This document shows positions 16,157-23,946 of a stretch of DNA of 64,000 nucleotides, in pieces (within the stretch, counting starts at the first letter, position 1; each line of letters opens with the position of its first letter). The notes under the pieces are model-generated. The model made no database searches, had not been told where the DNA came from, and worked only from the letters and a program-made list of their open reading frames with translations. This stretch comes from Chryseobacterium oryctis (GTDB lineage: Bacteria > Bacteroidota > Bacteroidia > Flavobacteriales > Weeksellaceae), in assembly GCF_025971925.1 (NCBI RefSeq), contig NZ_JAPDHV010000003.1, forward strand, positions 321,558 through 385,557, read 5' to 3'. Both the position numbers and the translations under genes were made by a program.

Positions 16157-16465
16157 TTACACTAAAAATATTTTTTTCCATTTCGCCACCGTATTCCTGC
16201 TTAGTTTGAAATGATTTGCCAACTGAGTATCATTTAGCCTGTTTTTCTTCTGGTACTCCAAGATTTTCAGTATGTCGGATTTTTGATAGGAACGGTATTT
16301 CTGATTTTCATTATTGGATTTACCAAAGATTCTATCGTTAAGGAAAAGAATGTCAATTACGGACAAAGATCTTTTTTGGAGAAGGTACAGGTTTTCTTCT
16401 ACTTTGTGTGGGAATTTTTTGTGTAATATATCTGTATAAATGGTGTGGTAATCTGGCTTTATCAT
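16157..16465 (-). CDS. Small HTH protein
   Basis: A 102-residue protein whose C-terminal third, KILEYQKKNRLNDTQLANHF followed by KLSRNTVAKWKKIF, is a helix-turn-helix of the transposase/regulator type. The N-terminal half has no assigned domain. It lies 16 bases after the next upstream gene, which also ends in such a helix-turn-helix, so the two form an operon that may regulate the element. There is no DDE catalytic domain, so it is not a transposase. Confidence 0.7.
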   Translation of the reverse strand: MIKPDYHTIYTDILHKKFPHKVEENLYLLQKRSLSVIDILFLNDRIFGKSNNENQKYRSYQKSDILKILEYQKKNRLNDTQLANHFKLSRNTVAKWKKIFLV

Positions 16466-16481
16466 CTGTTTTTTATCTTAT

Positions 16482-16907
16482 TTAATTATTTCCGTATTTT
16501 TCTATCCATTTGTATAGGGTTGTTTTGGGAATTTTGTAACGTTCCATCACCTCGCTTTTAGTCATTTCCCCTGTTTTCATTTGTTCGAGGATAAAATCAA
16601 TGACCTCTTTGGTATAGATGTTTTTACGGAACTGTGGGAGTGTAGTCTTTTTGATTCTTTGTTCCTTTTCCTTTGCGGCAACTGGTGCATACAATATCAG
16701 ATGTTGGGAATACAGCCTGAAAAAATCGTACTCCAGCAGCTTACTCCATTTTAGGAGAATATCTGTAGGAAAATTTTTTTGTTGGTACATTTTCAAAATT
16801 TCTACTTCACTACATTTCATAAAGTTACAGATACGCAATATTTCGATTTTTTTTTCTATCACTGCATTTTCAATCATCTGTCCGATATGGATATTTTTGA
16901 AGTTCAT
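16482..16907 (-). CDS. HTH protein with two DNA-binding regions
   Basis: A 141-residue protein. Residues 15-60 resemble an XRE-like domain (IENAVIEKKIEILRICNFMK ... SEVEILKMYQQKNFPTDILLKW). Residues 95-138 are a transposase-type helix-turn-helix (KEVIDFILEQMKTGEMTKSE ... YKIPKTTLYKWIEKYG). Annotation pipelines may call it a transposase, but there is no catalytic part and it is a complete short gene, so a regulator is more likely. A 20-base motif shared with the promoter region at 32303 lies 59 bases upstream of its start. Confidence 0.7.
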   Translation of the reverse strand: MNFKNIHIGQMIENAVIEKKIEILRICNFMKCSEVEILKMYQQKNFPTDILLKWSKLLEYDFFRLYSQHLILYAPVAAKEKEQRIKKTTLPQFRKNIYTKEVIDFILEQMKTGEMTKSEVMERYKIPKTTLYKWIEKYGNN

Positions 16908-16965
16908 CTCTTTTGTATTTCAATACTCCAAAGAAAAGAAATATCGGAGTAGATTAAGAATAAAA

Positions 16966-16985
16966 GGGGTATTATTAAGGTATTA
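16966..16985 (-). promoter_or_regulatory. Shared 20-base motif upstream of an HTH gene
   Basis: GGGGTATTATTAAGGTATTA here and GGGGTATTATTGAGGTATTA at 32303-32322 differ at one base. Both lie 59-73 bases upstream of minus-strand start codons. The internal repeat TAATACC suggests a regulator site. Confidence 0.45.
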
Positions 16986-17066
16986 TTCCTCATAAAGTGG
17001 TATGAAAAAGAGAGATCGAAATAGAATCTTGAAGCAAAAAACAAATATCGATGTTTTATCAGATAT

Positions 17067-18557
17067 TTAAACGGTCAAATTTTTAAACCACATATCCGTA
17101 CTTATTTCCTCCGGAATATTCAGTTTTTTCCTCAAATGATATTTTCTGGATTTCACAGTATTGATGGAGGTAAAAGTAAAGTTCACAATGTCTTTTGTGT
17201 TGAGTCCGAGAAAAATATAAGCACAAAGCGTAAGTTCCGAGATACGGAGCTCAGGATTTATTGCCCGAATTTTTGAAACAACTTCAGGATAGACTTCACA
17301 AAAGCGGGTAAAAAATTCTGGACTGTTGGTTTTTGCGAGATTGGCTACTTCTTCGAAAGATTCGTTTACTTTTTGATGCAGTTCAACGATTTCTTTTTCC
17401 CTATTTTCCAGCTCTTTTTCCTTTGTTTCAATCAATTGTTTTCGATAATTTTTTACTTTTCTGGCTCTGTAATATTTTATAAAAAGAACGGAAAGAAGCA
17501 TCACCATCATAGAAATAATTCCTAAAAGAATAAGGTTATGCTTAGAAGATTTTTTGTTTTCTTTTGCAATTTTGGAGTTCAGAATTTCATCTAAAGCTGA
17601 AGAGGAGGCTTGTATTTTTTCTTTATTCAGCTCATCCTGAAGTTTCAATGCTTTAAATTTGAAGTCTTTTGCACTCTCGTGGTTTCCTAAATCTTCATAC
17701 GCCAATGCAATTTTATTATAAACATCAGGAATTTCGTTTCGGAAATCGGTTTTATTCAGTATGTCCAAAGATTTTTCAAAATAGTGGAGTGCCGATTTTG
17801 GATTTTTCCTTGCCAATTCCATATCTCCCCATACCTGATAAGTAAATGAAATATAAGGATAGTTGTGTTTTTCAGATATATTTTTTGACTTTACGAAATA
17901 AGACTCCGCCTTATCAAACTGATTTTCATCTGTATAATAAGCACCAAACATCGTGTATAGTGTAATTAGATTCAGATATACAGCAGATGAATCCTGCTTA
18001 CTGAGAAGCTCTTCATTTTTACGGAGGTAATAGTAAAAAGAATCCTGGTTTTTTGTTTTGCTGTAGCTGACTGCAAGGTTTTCATACGCTAAACCGGTCA
18101 GGAAATCTTTATCACTTTGCGGTCTCGGAATTTGAGGAATGATGTCAAGACCTTTCTTTTGCTCATCAATAGCTTCATCCAAAAGTTCCATTGACCCAAA
18201 TATTCGGCTTCTTACTCTATAAATTTCAAATGTGAGATAATTATCTTTTAAGGTTTTGTTAATGCTTTCGCCTTTTTGTAAATAATGCAACGCTTCCTTA
18301 TAAGTTCCTAATTCAAAGAGAGCTTGTCCTATATAAAAATTACTCCACGCTTCGCCTTTTGTATAATTCGTTTCTTTGCTGAGTTGCAGTGCTTTTTGGG
18401 CAAATAAAGCACTATTTTTCATATCCACAACAGTGGTTTTCTGATATGCGGAATCAATAAGAGATTCTACTTTTTGAATATCAGATTTCGTAGGTTTTTG
18501 TGCATCTACTGCAAAAAATAAAAATATGGATAATATGAAAAACAGTTTGTTACGCAT
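17067..18557 (-). CDS. Secreted/membrane TPR regulator with LuxR-like HTH
   Basis: A 496-residue protein starting at MRNKLFFIL; a longer frame from 18584 adds 9 residues before the signal peptide. The order is signal peptide (cut after VDAQ), TPR repeats through about residue 320, one membrane segment (HNLILLGIISMMVMLLSVLF), a coiled coil (about 355-405) and a LuxR-type helix-turn-helix at the C terminus (ELTLCAYIFLGLNTKDIVNF ... SINTVKSRKYHLRKKL). This one-component layout, with periplasmic TPRs and a cytoplasmic DNA-binding domain, is typical of flavobacteria. It probably controls the surface protein block, and a paralogue lies at 21431-22876. Confidence 0.85.
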   Translation of the reverse strand: MRNKLFFILSIFLFFAVDAQKPTKSDIQKVESLIDSAYQKTTVVDMKNSALFAQKALQLSKETNYTKGEAWSNFYIGQALFELGTYKEALHYLQKGESINKTLKDNYLTFEIYRVRSRIFGSMELLDEAIDEQKKGLDIIPQIPRPQSDKDFLTGLAYENLAVSYSKTKNQDSFYYYLRKNEELLSKQDSSAVYLNLITLYTMFGAYYTDENQFDKAESYFVKSKNISEKHNYPYISFTYQVWGDMELARKNPKSALHYFEKSLDILNKTDFRNEIPDVYNKIALAYEDLGNHESAKDFKFKALKLQDELNKEKIQASSSALDEILNSKIAKENKKSSKHNLILLGIISMMVMLLSVLFIKYYRARKVKNYRKQLIETKEKELENREKEIVELHQKVNESFEEVANLAKTNSPEFFTRFCEVYPEVVSKIRAINPELRISELTLCAYIFLGLNTKDIVNFTFTSINTVKSRKYHLRKKLNIPEEISTDMWFKNLTV

Positions 18558-18692
18558 AGCTTCAATCCCAATTTGGGAAAACAAGAATATAAAATTACGA
18601 TTTATATGTTTATGCTGAAAATAATTATTTTTATGATTTTTATCCTATTCATTTTAGTTTATATTAATAATCAAAAATAAATATATAGGAAG

Positions 18693-18728
18693 CATCAACC
18701 CTTTTCTACAAAGAGAAAAGGGTTGATG
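18693..18728. terminator. Hairpin after the 483-residue surface protein gene
   Basis: CATCAACCCTTTTCT (18693-18707) pairs with AGAAAAGGGTTGATG (18714-18728), a perfect 15-base stem. It lies 18 bases past the stop of the leftward gene. The T-run is weak, so it may stabilise or end the transcript. Confidence 0.6.
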
Positions 18729-18745
18729 AAAAATTTTGATAAAAG

Positions 18746-20194
18746 TTATTTGCCTGTCACAAGGAAAGTGAAAGATCGGTTGGACAAACCACCATTACTA
18801 TCGCCAGTTTTTATTCTGATTATGGAATCGGAAATGAACGAAACTTGCGAATTGTCATTCGTGAATAATCTGGAACCAGGTTCCGAAGGATTTACCGTAG
18901 TATTGTTACCTGCTCCTCCCTGATTGCCACTATTATACCCATAAGAATCTACGATATTTACAGAGATTCCGTAAATTTCTGACATTGGAGTATCAAATTG
19001 AATATCGAAAATTCCATTTTTGGGATTAGAAATAGTATATCCATTGCCTTTCAGGCTGTTTATTCCTCCTTTGGTAGAAGTATGGCTAATTCCACCCACC
19101 GAATACGATACACTTTCTCCGCCTCCGATTATCTTGCTGTCATCCAGCGTTCCGTTGTTTTTATTACCAAATCGTGAATAAACAGTGCCTCCCAGGAATC
19201 TTGTTGCATCGGAAGAAGTGCTGCTTTGAGCCTGAAAAGCAACCCATACGGAACCATTAAAATAATAATATCCTTCTTTGGTTACATTGGCAGTTTTAGT
19301 AGTTGTAGGATTTGCTGCTGCCGTTGCGTAAATAATAGCACCTTGCTGATTTGTCCCATACAGAGCATCTTTAGCTTTCAGTTGGTTACCAGTTAAGCGT
19401 GGAGCTGTAATTCCGTCAGCTTTGGTAGCATCAGAGGCATAAGCTGTCACATCCATTGTCGTAACAGGATTATAAGTATTTATCCCAAAATATCCTGTAT
19501 TTTTTGCAAAGCGAGCCCATTCTGTAAAATCTGAAGCACTTGTATATTTTCCAAATGCGATATGCCCTGGAACACTCGTTCTACCTGAAGTATAAATTCT
19601 AGTTCCTGGAGAACGTCCATCTCCGGTTGAAGGGAAATAGGTTATTTGGGTAAGACCGTATTTTTCACCATTATCATTATCAAATATTTTACCGACACCA
19701 TAATCGGAATTACCTGCGAACTGTATAAATCCTTTTACATTTAGTTTTGCCAAATCATCTATACCTCCGATTCCGACATTTCCATTTCCTGAAAAATTCA
19801 GATTATAGCCATTGAGGTTAGCTTCTCTGTTTCCCGTTAGTGCTCCGTTTGAATTATAAATATTTACACCAGAGGATGAGTTTCCTGTTTTCATCCATTT
19901 GTTTCCGTCAAAATAATAGAATCCTGCGGCATCTACATTAATTACCTGACCTGCAAGAGACGAAGCAGCATTTCTTACATATAAAATAGTTCCTGTCTGT
20001 TCTGTTGTATATGTTTTTGCTGACAGCTGATTCCCTGTAATTCTTGGTATAATGATGCCGTCCAATACATCGGGTTGCGTTGGTTTCCCTACTACATCGA
20101 GTGTTGCTTTCGGGCTTTCGGTATTAATGCCTACTTGGCTGTAAATGTGCAGAGAATTAAGAATAAGACTGAAAAATAATATTTTCTTCATCAT
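18746..20194 (-). CDS. Secreted surface protein with repeated trailer-like modules
   Basis: A 482-residue protein starting at MMKKILFFS, with a signal peptide (cut after IYSQ). It has two modules of the flavobacterial pattern GINTxxPxxTLDV ... PRLTGNQL ... GxYYFxGxxW (about 25-110 and 225-320), and a beta-rich C terminus without an evident T9SS sorting domain. Proteins with this module occur widely in Chryseobacterium, and the role (surface coat, adhesin) is not proven. It lies between the TPR regulator and the AraC gene, which are likely to control it. Confidence 0.75.
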   Translation of the reverse strand: MMKKILFFSLILNSLHIYSQVGINTESPKATLDVVGKPTQPDVLDGIIIPRITGNQLSAKTYTTEQTGTILYVRNAASSLAGQVINVDAAGFYYFDGNKWMKTGNSSSGVNIYNSNGALTGNREANLNGYNLNFSGNGNVGIGGIDDLAKLNVKGFIQFAGNSDYGVGKIFDNDNGEKYGLTQITYFPSTGDGRSPGTRIYTSGRTSVPGHIAFGKYTSASDFTEWARFAKNTGYFGINTYNPVTTMDVTAYASDATKADGITAPRLTGNQLKAKDALYGTNQQGAIIYATAAANPTTTKTANVTKEGYYYFNGSVWVAFQAQSSTSSDATRFLGGTVYSRFGNKNNGTLDDSKIIGGGESVSYSVGGISHTSTKGGINSLKGNGYTISNPKNGIFDIQFDTPMSEIYGISVNIVDSYGYNSGNQGGAGNNTTVNPSEPGSRLFTNDNSQVSFISDSIIRIKTGDSNGGLSNRSFTFLVTGK

Positions 20195-20465
20195 AGTATT
20201 TAATTGATATTTTTGTAGTGACAAAACTATATACTATGTTCCAGAGCGAACTTGTAAAAAATAAATGAAAACTTGCAAAAATTACATTTCAAAATTTTCT
20301 GATAACAATTTATTAGTATCAACCTTAAAAATGTTTTTGAATAAAGTGCTTAAATTTGACCATACAATGTAAATAACTAATGTTAAACATAGAATATTTA
20401 TTTTTTCATTAAAATTAGAAACAGAAATTCAGATATAATTAACAAACTCACCAAATAAAAAAGCA

Positions 20466-21389
20466 ATGAATGATGTCGTAGTAATTAATAATTTCAATGA
20501 TTTTACAGATTATTTCAATCTTCCACGCCCTGATGATAAGGATATTTACTATAAAAAGTATGAAACCGCCGATGAGTTTCAGTTGGAATTAGCACCTCAG
20601 TTTCGTCATAAGTTCTATGGCATTACACTGATAATGGATGGTAGTGGCGATTTGAAATCCGGATTTTGGAATCCTCATATTATTACTCCTGCAATTTATT
20701 TTAAATCTCCAAATCAAGTGGTAAGCTGGAATATAAATCCTAATATCACCAAAAAATATTTAGTGGTTTTTACAGAAGAGTTTGCCCATAAAAATCCTGC
20801 ATTATTCAATATTATTTATGATTTTCCGTTTTTTCAGCTGGATAAGGCTGTACCTTTCAGGGTAGAAGAAAAACAAATTAATGAACTGATAGAAATTTAT
20901 AATAACATCGAAAAGGTATATCACGGAAACAGTAAGGAACGTTTGAAAATGCTTTCCTTATACCTGAAAATTCTGCTTTTGCATATAAAGGATTACTATG
21001 AGGAAAATATTGCTAAGCTTCCGAAACTGAATGAAGTGATTATACAAAACAACGACCGGATTATTGCAGAATTTTATTCTCTAATCAATAACGAAATCTC
21101 TGATTTGGAAAAACCGAAAACTGACCATTCCGTGCAATATTTTGCGGATAAAATTCACGTTCACCCTAATTATCTAAGTAATCTACTTAAAAATAAAACG
21201 GCAAAAACTGCCAAGGAATATATTAATGAACAACTCCTTTTAACTTCAAAGAAATTGTTAACACAAACCAATATGTCAGTTAAGGAAATTAGTTACTTTT
21301 TAGCCTTCAAAGAGCCAGCACATTTTACGAATTTCTTTAAAAAATACAATGGTGTTACGCCATCTCAGTTTATAAAAGATGAATTGTGA
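20466..21389 (+). CDS. AraC family transcriptional regulator
   Basis: A 307-residue protein. Residues 200-305 hold the two helix-turn-helix segments (SVQYFADKIHVHPNYLSNLL and SVKEISYFLAFKEPAHFTNF, then FKKYNGVTPSQF). Residues 1-190 form a cupin-like sensor half of the type found in Bacteroidetes AraC proteins. It is the only plus-strand gene of the surface block and is divergent from the 482-residue surface protein gene, so it may control that promoter. Confidence 0.88.
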   Translation: MNDVVVINNFNDFTDYFNLPRPDDKDIYYKKYETADEFQLELAPQFRHKFYGITLIMDGSGDLKSGFWNPHIITPAIYFKSPNQVVSWNINPNITKKYLVVFTEEFAHKNPALFNIIYDFPFFQLDKAVPFRVEEKQINELIEIYNNIEKVYHGNSKERLKMLSLYLKILLLHIKDYYEENIAKLPKLNEVIIQNNDRIIAEFYSLINNEISDLEKPKTDHSVQYFADKIHVHPNYLSNLLKNKTAKTAKEYINEQLLLTSKKLLTQTNMSVKEISYFLAFKEPAHFTNFFKKYNGVTPSQFIKDEL

Positions 21390-21430
21390 ATCCGCCTTGT
21401 CAAAATTCAGAACCTTAACAAAGCGGATTT

Positions 21431-22876
21431 CTATTTATTTCCTATATTTTTAAACCACATTTCAGTACTTTCTTCTGCCGAAATATAGAGTTTTTTTCGC
21501 AGATGATATTTTCTGGATTTCACAGTATTAATGGAAGTAAAAGTGATGCTCATAATATCTTTTGTGGTAAATCCGAGGAAAATATAGGCACTAAGGGTAA
21601 GTTCTGAAATACTGAGTTTAGGATTAATTTCCAAAAGTTTTGCAACCACTTCAGGATAAACTTCACGGAAACGGGTGAAAAATTGCGGACTATTAGATTT
21701 GGCAAGTATTATTACTTCTTCGAAAGCTTCATTTACAATAGTTTTCAGTTTATTAATTTCCTGTTCTTTATTTTCTAATATTTCTTTCTTCTTCTGGGAA
21801 AGTATTCTGTTTTTCTTTCTGAGATTGTAGAAAACCAGTAATCCCGAGATTGTGGTTACACATCCTAAAACAATAAGCGTAATGATAATTGTATTATTCT
21901 TGGTTTTTTCCTTTTTTAATTGCTCTTCTTTGGAGTTTACCGTATAGCTCACGATTTCTTTTGTACTTTCCTGAGAAGCATTTTTCAGACTATCTGATAT
22001 TTGTATGTATTGCCGGCTGTATCTTATTTCTTCCTGTTTGTCTCCTGACTGGTGATAGATGTCTTTCAGTGCTTGCAGAGCATCTAATATTCCCTGTACA
22101 TCTTGTGAGTTTTTGCTGACTTCAAGGGATTCTCTGTATTTTTTTGAAGCGTTGTCATAATCTTTCAACATTCGGAAGTAGTTGCCGTACTCCAGCAAAT
22201 AAATCGAACGGTTGAATGCCGTCATTTGATGTTGTTCGGATTTTTTAAGGTAATACAGAGCGGAATCCGAATTTTTGGTGTGCTCTATATGATAATGGGC
22301 AAGCTCATTATACAGATACGGAAAATGATCTCCATCATAATGGAGGCTTTTCCTTATATAGTACAAAGCAGAATCGTTTTTTTTGCTGTTAAAATAAGTA
22401 GGAATCAGTTGATCGTACGCATAAACACTATATGCATCCCTCTCTTTTTTGTTATTTATTTTGGCAGCGAATACTTCGCCTTGACGGAATTTTTTTATGG
22501 CAAGATCCTGTGAAATATATTGCTCGTTATAGTTTCGCCCAATAGCAATTGCAATAAGTGCTTTTAGTCTATAATTATTACTTTTTGCAGATAATTTTTC
22601 CGCAATTTTAAGATTTGCAAGACTTTCTTTAAATTTTCCGAGTCCAATATAATAATCTCCTTTTTTGGCATATCCTTCAATTTCACCATCCAGATAGCCT
22701 ATCTTTTGGGAAGAAATAATTAAGCGGTCACAATGCTTAATTATTTCTTCATATTTGCCTTCATTCCTCAATTTTTGAATAACAATCCGGTATTCATCAT
22801 CAATTTCTTTTCTGCTTGTTTGCGACAGCAAAAAAGAACTCACCCATATTATTATAAATGTTAGTATTTTTTTCAT
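21431..22876 (-). CDS. Second secreted/membrane TPR regulator with LuxR-like HTH
   Basis: A 481-residue paralogue of the protein at 17067-18557. It has a signal peptide (cut after FLLSQ), TPR repeats to about residue 300, one membrane helix (TIIITLIVLGCVTTISGLLV), a coiled coil and a LuxR-type helix-turn-helix (SELTLSAYIFLGFTTKDIMS ... SINTVKSRKYHLRKKL). The last 60 residues are almost identical to the paralogue, so both may bind the same DNA sites while sensing different cues. Its stop converges on the AraC gene. Confidence 0.85.
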   Translation of the reverse strand: MKKILTFIIIWVSSFLLSQTSRKEIDDEYRIVIQKLRNEGKYEEIIKHCDRLIISSQKIGYLDGEIEGYAKKGDYYIGLGKFKESLANLKIAEKLSAKSNNYRLKALIAIAIGRNYNEQYISQDLAIKKFRQGEVFAAKINNKKERDAYSVYAYDQLIPTYFNSKKNDSALYYIRKSLHYDGDHFPYLYNELAHYHIEHTKNSDSALYYLKKSEQHQMTAFNRSIYLLEYGNYFRMLKDYDNASKKYRESLEVSKNSQDVQGILDALQALKDIYHQSGDKQEEIRYSRQYIQISDSLKNASQESTKEIVSYTVNSKEEQLKKEKTKNNTIIITLIVLGCVTTISGLLVFYNLRKKNRILSQKKKEILENKEQEINKLKTIVNEAFEEVIILAKSNSPQFFTRFREVYPEVVAKLLEINPKLSISELTLSAYIFLGFTTKDIMSITFTSINTVKSRKYHLRKKLYISAEESTEMWFKNIGNK

Positions 22877-22912
22877 AAATTTTCCCTATCTCTACTTTAC
22901 CTTATAGTGGTC

Positions 22913-22980
22913 AAAAAATATCGGAATCGGCATTCCGGTATTTTTTTTAAACCAAACGGGTTTCCGAAACCCGTTTGGTT
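22913..22980 (-). terminator. Two hairpins after the 180-residue protein gene
   Basis: On the reverse strand a 14-base stem (AACCAAACGGGTTT with AAACCCGTTTGGTT, 22950-22980) is followed by a second hairpin CGGAAT-GCCG-ATTCCG (22922-22937) and a T-run (22918-22913). The second has a classic terminator form, and the first resembles the hairpin at 23802-23832. Confidence 0.65.
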
Positions 22981-23004
22981 AGAATTTTATTAAGGTTAAA
23001 TTGG

Positions 23005-23547
23005 TCAAGGCTTCCAGTAAGACCATTTGGCTCCGTTGAAAACCGCTAATCTTTTTGCACCGGGCTTGTTGATGTACACCATCATTCCCGGAGCAGGATT
23101 GATGACATCATCTGTATTGTTTACCTGTGGCAGAACCATTGCCTTGTCGGTTGATTCAAGAATCAGAACTCCGTCGGCTGTTGAAGTGTTCGCTCCAATA
23201 ATGGCTCCTTTGGCAGTGTCTTCCGTTATATTTGGCTGGTTAGCCATAATGGTTGAGATGTTCGCTTCATTTCCATTGCTCAGGTCTTTCCAGCTGCCGT
23301 TGTAATATTTTACTTTGGCTTTGGTTTCATCGGAAGCATCCAGAATAATAGTACCTTCCACCAATCCTGTTCCTGTGGGAATGGTGCGTACGGCAGGTAA
23401 TATAATTCCTTTGTTTTCGCCTGCTGCAAAATCCAGTAACACGGAAGTTTTGTCGGTTGCAGTTCCTGTATCGTTCCCGATGATAACCTGTGCGTTCGCC
23501 GTATAAGCGACAACTATTACAAGTAATGTTGTGATGTATTTTGTCAT
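23005..23547 (-). CDS. Small secreted surface-module protein
   Basis: A 180-residue protein with a signal peptide (MTKYITTLLVIVV, cut after ANAQ). The first part carries the SVLLDF and GIILPAVRT motifs, and the last 60 residues carry the module VLILESTDKAMVLPQV ... PGMMVYINKPGAKRLAVFNG ... W. The same C-terminal module ends the proteins at 27115, 23947 and 27865, so it may be a display or assembly element of one surface structure. Nearly the same signal peptide is used by the paralogue at 27115. Confidence 0.75.
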   Translation of the reverse strand: MTKYITTLLVIVVAYTANAQVIIGNDTGTATDKTSVLLDFAAGENKGIILPAVRTIPTGTGLVEGTIILDASDETKAKVKYYNGSWKDLSNGNEANISTIMANQPNITEDTAKGAIIGANTSTADGVLILESTDKAMVLPQVNNTDDVINPAPGMMVYINKPGAKRLAVFNGAKWSYWKP

Positions 23548-23946
23548 TTTATTATTTATTAAAGGTTAAGAACCTGTTTAAAATTTTACCGTTTTTTTTA
23601 TGTAGCCTCAGCAATCATCTTTGCTCAATTTTAATGCTCTTTTGAGCGTATTTTCTACTTCCCATTTTTGATTTAGCCCGCTAAATCTGCAAACATGAAG
23701 CAAAAAATCCATCTCAAAATACCTATAAAAATTTATAGCAATAAAATTTAAACAGGCTCTAAGGCTGAGGTTGAAGCTCAGCGTTTTGCTTGTTTTTTTT
23801 TAACCTAACAGGTTTCCAAAACCTGTTAGGTTTGTTATTGTTTTGTGGGTGTTATTGTACACACCCCTTCATTTTTGCCACCTCTCTTTTTAGAAGGGAA
23901 TTTACACACCCCGCCCTACGGGCACCCCTCTTATTAGAGGGGAATT
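23548..23946. other. Intergenic region with flavobacterial hairpin repeats
   Basis: Three hairpins lie here: CTGAG/CTCAG within GGCTGAGGTTGAAGCTCAGC (about 23763), a perfect 14-base stem AACCTAACAGGTTT/AAACCTGTTAGGTT (23802-23832) and CCCCTC/GAGGGG (23925-23942). The first recurs at 27761. Any of them could end the large surface gene transcript. No gene is seen. Confidence 0.6.

Noticed and set aside
16482-16907. A transposase gene
   Set aside because: Only a helix-turn-helix is present, with no DDE catalytic domain and no inverted repeats at its ends.
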